Source: Pseudochryseolinea flava
Lineage (GTDB): Bacteria; Bacteroidota; Bacteroidia; Cytophagales; Cyclobacteriaceae
Direction of reading: 5' to 3'
DNA: 64,000 nt
Assembly (NCBI RefSeq): GCF_003286915.1
Contig: NZ_QMFY01000008.1
Span: forward strand, 186,001 to 250,000
Positions 60,989 through 64,000 of the stretch are shown piece by piece. Every line of letters starts with the position of its first letter. Position 1 is the stretch's first letter. The notes below the pieces were generated by a model that was given only the letters and a program-made list of their open reading frames with translations, was not told the DNA's origin and did no database searches. The translations under genes and the position numbers were made by a program.

Positions 60989-61013
60989 AAGCCGGGTAAC
61001 TCCGGCTTTTTTT
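60989..61013 (+). terminator. Intrinsic terminator of the ABC/TolC operon
   Basis: aagccgg at 60989-60995 pairs with ccggctt at 61002-61008, six-base loop, followed by seven T. Confidence 0.88.
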
Positions 61014-61216
61014 GTGGCGCTGGTTCTTGCAAATTCGTCCAAAAAGCGGCCTGACAAGGTGGCGTGTCTTCACGGAAACCTGACTCTGGATACGGTGTAG
61101 CTTCGGTCTGGTTACGGTGTCAGTATGGTATCCTATGGTCTAGTGGACGTCAGTAGCCAGGTGGCCAGAAGCCAGTAGCCTTTCCTAGCTTATTCTCCTG
61201 ATAGTCAAAACAAAAC
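61014..61216. other. Non-coding stretch upstream of rpsA
   Basis: No gene is supported. Short direct repeats are present (tacggtgt twice near 61100-61125, cagtagcc twice near 61152-61180). Nothing else can be assigned. Confidence 0.5.
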
Positions 61217-61247
61217 TTTATCAAATTCTCATTTTTTATTAATTTTG
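61217..61247 (+). promoter_or_regulatory. Promoter of rpsA
   Basis: TTTA at 61217-61220, 19 bases, then TAATTTTG at 61240-61247. This is the best -33/-7 pair in the window for a protein gene (TTTG-N19-TAnnTTTG with one mismatch). A leader of about 95 bases would follow. Confidence 0.65.
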
Positions 61248-61350
61248 CCCCCCTGTCTTCACAGGCAGGCTGTTCCGGAGGTACTGGGCAGGCAATCAAC
61301 CAAATTTGTAGCAGTAAGCCCGGCTGTTGCATGTAAAAAGGGCGCCAAAA

Positions 61351-63363
61351 ATGGCAAAATCACAAGCTCCTGCAGGAGGTAAAGGACCTCGTAAACCTGC
61401 AGATTCTAAAGGACCTGTAAAAGGACCGCAAAAAGCACAAGGATCTAAGTCAGATTCAGACGAAGAAGATCCATTGGCTGAGATCAAAAATCTCAACAAA
61501 GAAGAGATCGGTTCAGACGCAATTCCATTGTCTGAATTGAAAAAAGCAAAGTACGAAAAGCAGATCCCTGGCGAGTTCGACTTTGAAGCATTTGGTTCTA
61601 AAGGCTTCGGAGAAGGATACTCTAAAGACAAGCGCTCTGAAATGGAGAAACTTTACTCTGGCACTGTAACAACAGTAAACACAGGTGAAGTTGTTTCAGG
61701 TGTTGTTGTAGGTATCAACGATCGCGACGTGATCTTGAACATTGGATTCAAATCAGATGGTCTTGTACCATTGGCTGAATTCAAAGACATGACTAATCTT
61801 AAGATTGGTGATGTTGTTGATTTGTTCATCGAAGAGCGTGAAGACGCTATGGGACAACTCGTTCTCAGCCGCAGAAAAGCGAAGCTGGTAAAAGGATGGG
61901 AATATGTTCAGAAAGCTTTGGACAAAGACGAAGTTATCGAAGGTTTTGTAAAACGCAGAACAAAAGGTGGTCTTATCGTGGATGTATTCGGAATCGAGGC
62001 ATTCTTGCCGGGTTCTCAGATCGACGTGAAGCCTATCCGCGATTTCGATATCTATGTTAACAAGAACATCGAAGTGAAAGTTGTGAAAATCAACTACACG
62101 AACGATAACGTAGTAGTATCGCATAAAGTCCTCATCGAGAAAGATCTCGAACAACAGAAGGCAGCGATCCTTACAAACCTCGAGAAAGGTCAAGTACTCG
62201 AAGGTGTGATCAAGAATATGACTAACTTCGGTGTGTTCATCGATCTTGGTGGTGTAGACGGATTGCTCCACATTACAGACATTTCATGGGGTCGTATCAA
62301 CCATCCTGAAGAAGTTCTCAAGCTCGATCAAACTGTTAAAGTTGTTGTGCTTGACTTCGATGAAGACAAGAAGAGAATTTCTCTTGGTATGAAGCAACTT
62401 ACTGCTCATCCTTGGGATTCACTTCCTGCTGATATCCAGGTTGGTTCTAAAGTTAAAGGCAAGATCGTTAACGTTGCTGATTATGGCGCGTTCCTCGAGC
62501 TTCAGCCTGGTGTTGAAGGCTTGATCCACGTAAGTGAGATGAGCTGGTCACAACACTTACGCAATCCACAAGACTTCATGAAAGTTGCAGATGAAGTTGA
62601 AGCTGTAGTATTGACACTCGATCGCGATGAGCGTAAGATGTCACTCGGCATCAAACAACTTACTGAAGATCCTTGGACACGTCAAGACGTCCTCAGCAAA
62701 TACGCTGTTGGAACGAAACATAAAGGTATCGTTCGTAACCTTACAAACTTCGGTCTCTTCATCGAGCTTGAAGAAGGTATCGACGGACTTGTTCACGTAT
62801 CAGACCTTAGCTGGACGAAGAAGATCAAACATCCTTCTGAGTTCGTAAAAGTAGGCGAGACGATGGAAGTACAAGTGCTTGAGCTCGATGCTGCTAACCG
62901 CAGACTTGCGCTTAGCCATAAGCACCTCGAAGAAAACCCTTGGGATACTTTCGAGACTGTATTTACAATCGGATCAGTTCACAAGGCAACCATCATCAAC
63001 AAGAACGACAAAGGCGCTGTGCTTGAGTTACCTTACGGTATCGAAGGCTTCGTAGCAGCGAAGAACCTCGCGAAAGAAGATAATGGCAAAGCTGAAGTAG
63101 GTGAGTCACTTGATTTCAAAGTGTCTGAGTTCTCTAAAGATGACAGAAGAATCGTTCTTTCACACAAGGCGATGTGGTCTGCAGAAGAAGAGAAACCTGC
63201 AGCAGCAGCTGCGAACAAAGGCGGTGCAGGTAAGAAAGCACCTTCTAAAGGCAGCACGATCCAGTCTATTAACCAACAAAGTGAAAAATCTACGTTGGGA
63301 GATCTCGATGCACTTGCAGCATTGAGAGACAAGATGTCTGGCGGCGAGTCAAAATCAGAATAA
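61351..63363 (+). CDS. rpsA: 30S ribosomal protein S1
   Basis: A 670-residue RNA-binding ribosomal protein that brings mRNA to the 30S subunit, important where Shine-Dalgarno signals are weak. Seen: a charged, Lys/Ala/Gly/Pro-rich N-terminal extension (1-100), six S1 OB-fold repeats between about 100 and 605 (for example GVFIDLGGVDGLLHITDISW, GAFLELQPGVEGLIHVSEMSW, GLFIELEEGIDGLVHVSDLSW) and an Ala/Gly/Lys-rich tail. The N-terminal extension is longer than in E. coli S1, as usual in Bacteroidota. ATG at 61351 chosen; a TTG eight codons earlier is less likely. Confidence 0.97.
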   Translation: MAKSQAPAGGKGPRKPADSKGPVKGPQKAQGSKSDSDEEDPLAEIKNLNKEEIGSDAIPLSELKKAKYEKQIPGEFDFEAFGSKGFGEGYSKDKRSEMEKLYSGTVTTVNTGEVVSGVVVGINDRDVILNIGFKSDGLVPLAEFKDMTNLKIGDVVDLFIEEREDAMGQLVLSRRKAKLVKGWEYVQKALDKDEVIEGFVKRRTKGGLIVDVFGIEAFLPGSQIDVKPIRDFDIYVNKNIEVKVVKINYTNDNVVVSHKVLIEKDLEQQKAAILTNLEKGQVLEGVIKNMTNFGVFIDLGGVDGLLHITDISWGRINHPEEVLKLDQTVKVVVLDFDEDKKRISLGMKQLTAHPWDSLPADIQVGSKVKGKIVNVADYGAFLELQPGVEGLIHVSEMSWSQHLRNPQDFMKVADEVEAVVLTLDRDERKMSLGIKQLTEDPWTRQDVLSKYAVGTKHKGIVRNLTNFGLFIELEEGIDGLVHVSDLSWTKKIKHPSEFVKVGETMEVQVLELDAANRRLALSHKHLEENPWDTFETVFTIGSVHKATIINKNDKGAVLELPYGIEGFVAAKNLAKEDNGKAEVGESLDFKVSEFSKDDRRIVLSHKAMWSAEEEKPAAAAANKGGAGKKAPSKGSTIQSINQQSEKSTLGDLDALAALRDKMSGGESKSE

Positions 63364-63381
63364 TTCGTTTTGATTTATATG

Positions 63382-63414
63382 AAAAGGTGGCCTAATAAGC
63401 CACCTTTTTCTTTT
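63382..63414 (+). terminator. Intrinsic terminator of rpsA
   Basis: aaaaggtggc at 63382-63391 pairs with gccacctttt at 63399-63408, seven-base loop, T-rich run. Confidence 0.9.
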
Positions 63415-63421
63415 GTTGCCG

Positions 63422-63451
63422 TTGTAAACACAATTGATTTTTATAGTTTTG
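63422..63451 (+). promoter_or_regulatory. Promoter of tRNA-Cys
   Basis: TTG at 63422-63424, 19 bases, then TAGTTTTG at 63444-63451, an almost ideal Bacteroidota promoter about 73 bases upstream of the mature tRNA 5' end. Confidence 0.6.
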
Positions 63452-63524
63452 CACACTGTTTAAATGCCAGTCGGCGCATTTCTACACGAAGCTCGAAGCT
63501 AATATCTCGAAGCTTATTTAAAAT

Positions 63525-63595
63525 GGTCTCGTGGCCGAGCGGCTAGGCAGAGCTCTGCAAAAGCTTGTACAGCGGTTCGAATCCGCTCGAGACCT
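63525..63595 (+). tRNA. tRNA-Cys (GCA)
   Basis: A full cloverleaf: acceptor ggtctcg with cgagacc, D-arm gcc-gagcggcta-ggc, anticodon stem gagct/agctt around loop ctgcaaa with anticodon GCA at 63557-63559, and T-arm agcgg-ttcgaat-ccgct, discriminator U. The CCA end is not encoded. A terminator follows two bases later. Confidence 0.96.
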
Positions 63596-63596
63596 C

Positions 63597-63623
63597 AAAG
63601 TCATCCGAAAGGATGACTTTTTT
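63597..63623 (+). terminator. Terminator of tRNA-Cys
   Basis: aaagtcatcc at 63597-63606 pairs perfectly with ggatgacttt at 63611-63620 around a GAAA loop, then a T-run. Confidence 0.9.
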
Positions 63624-63680
63624 ATTTGCAAGAAATTCGCGGTTCGTCCCGATAGCTATCGGGACCGCTTGAGACCTCAA
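63621..63680. repeat. tRNA-Cys 3'-half remnant, tandem unit 1
   Basis: A 60-bp unit that starts with a tgcaa segment like the tRNA-Cys anticodon loop, then gcggttcg (T-arm left side), an 18-bp palindrome at 63647-63664, and ccgcttgagacctcaa (T-arm right side plus acceptor tail). It repeats almost exactly at 63682-63741. Confidence 0.8.
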
Positions 63681-63681
63681 T

Positions 63682-63741
63682 TTTATTTGCAAGAAATTCG
63701 CGGTTCGTCCCGATAGCTATCGGGACCGCTCAAGACCTCAA
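63682..63741. repeat. tRNA-Cys 3'-half remnant, tandem unit 2
   Basis: Second copy of the 60-bp unit, one base after the first, with two substitutions near the acceptor tail. Palindrome at 63708-63725. Confidence 0.8.
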
Positions 63742-63743
63742 GG

Positions 63744-63774
63744 AAAGTCAACTCAGGAATGGATTGACTTTTTT
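63744..63774 (+). terminator. Terminator-like hairpin behind unit 2
   Basis: aaagtcaa at 63744-63751 pairs with ttgacttt at 63764-63771 followed by T. Nearly the same sequence recurs at 63958-63988. Confidence 0.7.
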
Positions 63775-63797
63775 GTTTTAAGATCGGTTAAGGGATA

Positions 63798-63869
63798 GCT
63801 GCGAGCTTTGAGTTTCGAGCTGCGAGTTTTTAGAGGCTGCGAGGTTTGAGTTTCGAGCTGCGAGTTTTT
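63798..63869. repeat. 34-bp direct repeat pair
   Basis: 63798-63831 and 63836-63869 are the same 34 bases except for one C/G change. Each copy itself holds two gctgcgag-type words. No coding potential. Confidence 0.75.
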
Positions 63870-63897
63870 TTTTTCGTGGCTGAGGGCTATGCGAGTA

Positions 63898-63952
63898 CTC
63901 GTGGAAAAAGCTTGTGCAGTGGTTTCCCGATTGCTATCGGGACTTGAGACCT
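63898..63952 (+). pseudogene. tRNA-Cys pseudogene, internally deleted
   Basis: ctcgtgg (5' acceptor/junction of tRNA-Cys) is joined directly to aaaaagcttgtgcagtggtt (anticodon 3' arm, variable region, T-arm) so the D-arm and most of the anticodon arm are missing. The T-loop is replaced by the palindrome (one mismatch, 63925-63942), and the tail is cttgagacct. It cannot fold as a tRNA. Confidence 0.7.
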
Positions 63953-63957
63953 CGAGG

Positions 63958-63988
63958 AAGTCAACTCAGGAATGGGTTGACTTTTTTT
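63958..63988 (+). terminator. Terminator-like hairpin behind the tRNA pseudogene
   Basis: aagtcaac at 63958-63965 pairs with gttgactt at 63976-63983, then seven T. It is a duplicate of the hairpin at 63744-63774. Confidence 0.75.
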
Positions 63989-64000
63989 GTTTTGAAATTG

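Noticed and set aside
63531-63716. 61-codon frame across the tRNA-Cys and its repeats
   Set aside because: It translates the tRNA and its terminator; the RNA gene explains the sequence.
63621-63741. CRISPR-like repeat pair
   Set aside because: Only two units, one base apart and so without a spacer; content is derived from tRNA-Cys and there are no cas genes.
63525-64000. Prophage or integrative-element attachment site
   Set aside because: tRNA 3' repeats are suggestive, but no integrase is visible and the window ends here; kept as an open finding, not called as an att site.

Overview
The window reads as chromosome of a pigmented member of the Bacteroidota, most likely a Cytophagales relative. 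Reasons: -7 promoter elements of the TAnnTTTG type stand in front of several genes, Shine-Dalgarno sequences are weak, there are many secreted or lipoprotein genes of families typical of the phylum (FKBP/Mip-like, DUF4142-like, DUF4397-like, carboxypeptidase-regulatory-like, membrane-anchored AraC regulators), and a flexirubin/aryl-polyene type pigment cluster is present. The genus is inference. No prophage, transposase or CRISPR array is visible.

Layout. 0-22.5 kb is ordinary mixed chromosome: cydA (with the first codons of cydB at the edge), an SRPBCC protein, an FKBP isomerase, ExbD and two small secreted proteins, a DUF4142-like lipoprotein, a sorbosone-dehydrogenase-like lipoprotein, an SDR, surE, a lipid kinase, a rhomboid protease, a tandem universal stress protein, a MaoC hydratase, a membrane AraC regulator, a beta-helix lipoprotein, a ceramidase-like protein and OsmC. 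22.6-46.6 kb is one co-directional biosynthetic locus of 24 genes with gaps of 0-15 bp or short overlaps after the first two genes. 46.6-61 kb returns to housekeeping and signalling: a coiled-coil lipoprotein, a sialidase-fold protein, a DsbA/FrnE-like protein, ahcY, an ECF sigma/anti-sigma pair, a sigma-54 response regulator facing a hybrid histidine kinase, an OmpA-like protein, and an ABC ATPase with a TolC channel. 61-64 kb holds rpsA, then tRNA-Cys followed by an array of tRNA-Cys tail remnants and duplicated terminators.

The large locus can be read as a pathway. A tyrosine/histidine-type ammonia-lyase makes an aryl propenoate; a PaaK-like ligase activates it; two ACPs (primed by a dedicated AcpS) carry the chain; three intact ketosynthases, one ketosynthase homologue without its catalytic residues and one half-length ketosynthase relative elongate or gate it; FabG and two hot-dog dehydratases make the conjugated double bonds; a flavin-dependent halogenase-like enzyme and a CrtISO/RetSat-like oxidoreductase tailor it; a thioesterase, an LpxL-like acyltransferase, an Ntn-hydrolase-fold acyltransferase/hydrolase and a 1278-residue MMPL-PlsC-methyltransferase fusion, together with LolA, a lipoprotein, a GT2-DUF2062 protein and a NodB deacetylase, would release it and move or attach it in the envelope. 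No dialkylresorcinol-forming pair (DarA/DarB) was recognised in the window, so the alcohol half of a true flexirubin would have to be made elsewhere or the product is a plain or lipid-linked aryl polyene.

The most unusual non-coding structure is the end of the window: behind an intact tRNA-Cys(GCA) gene lie two 60-bp tandem units and a third more complete but internally deleted copy, all ending in the tRNA 3' tail and all carrying an 18-bp palindrome where the T-loop should be.
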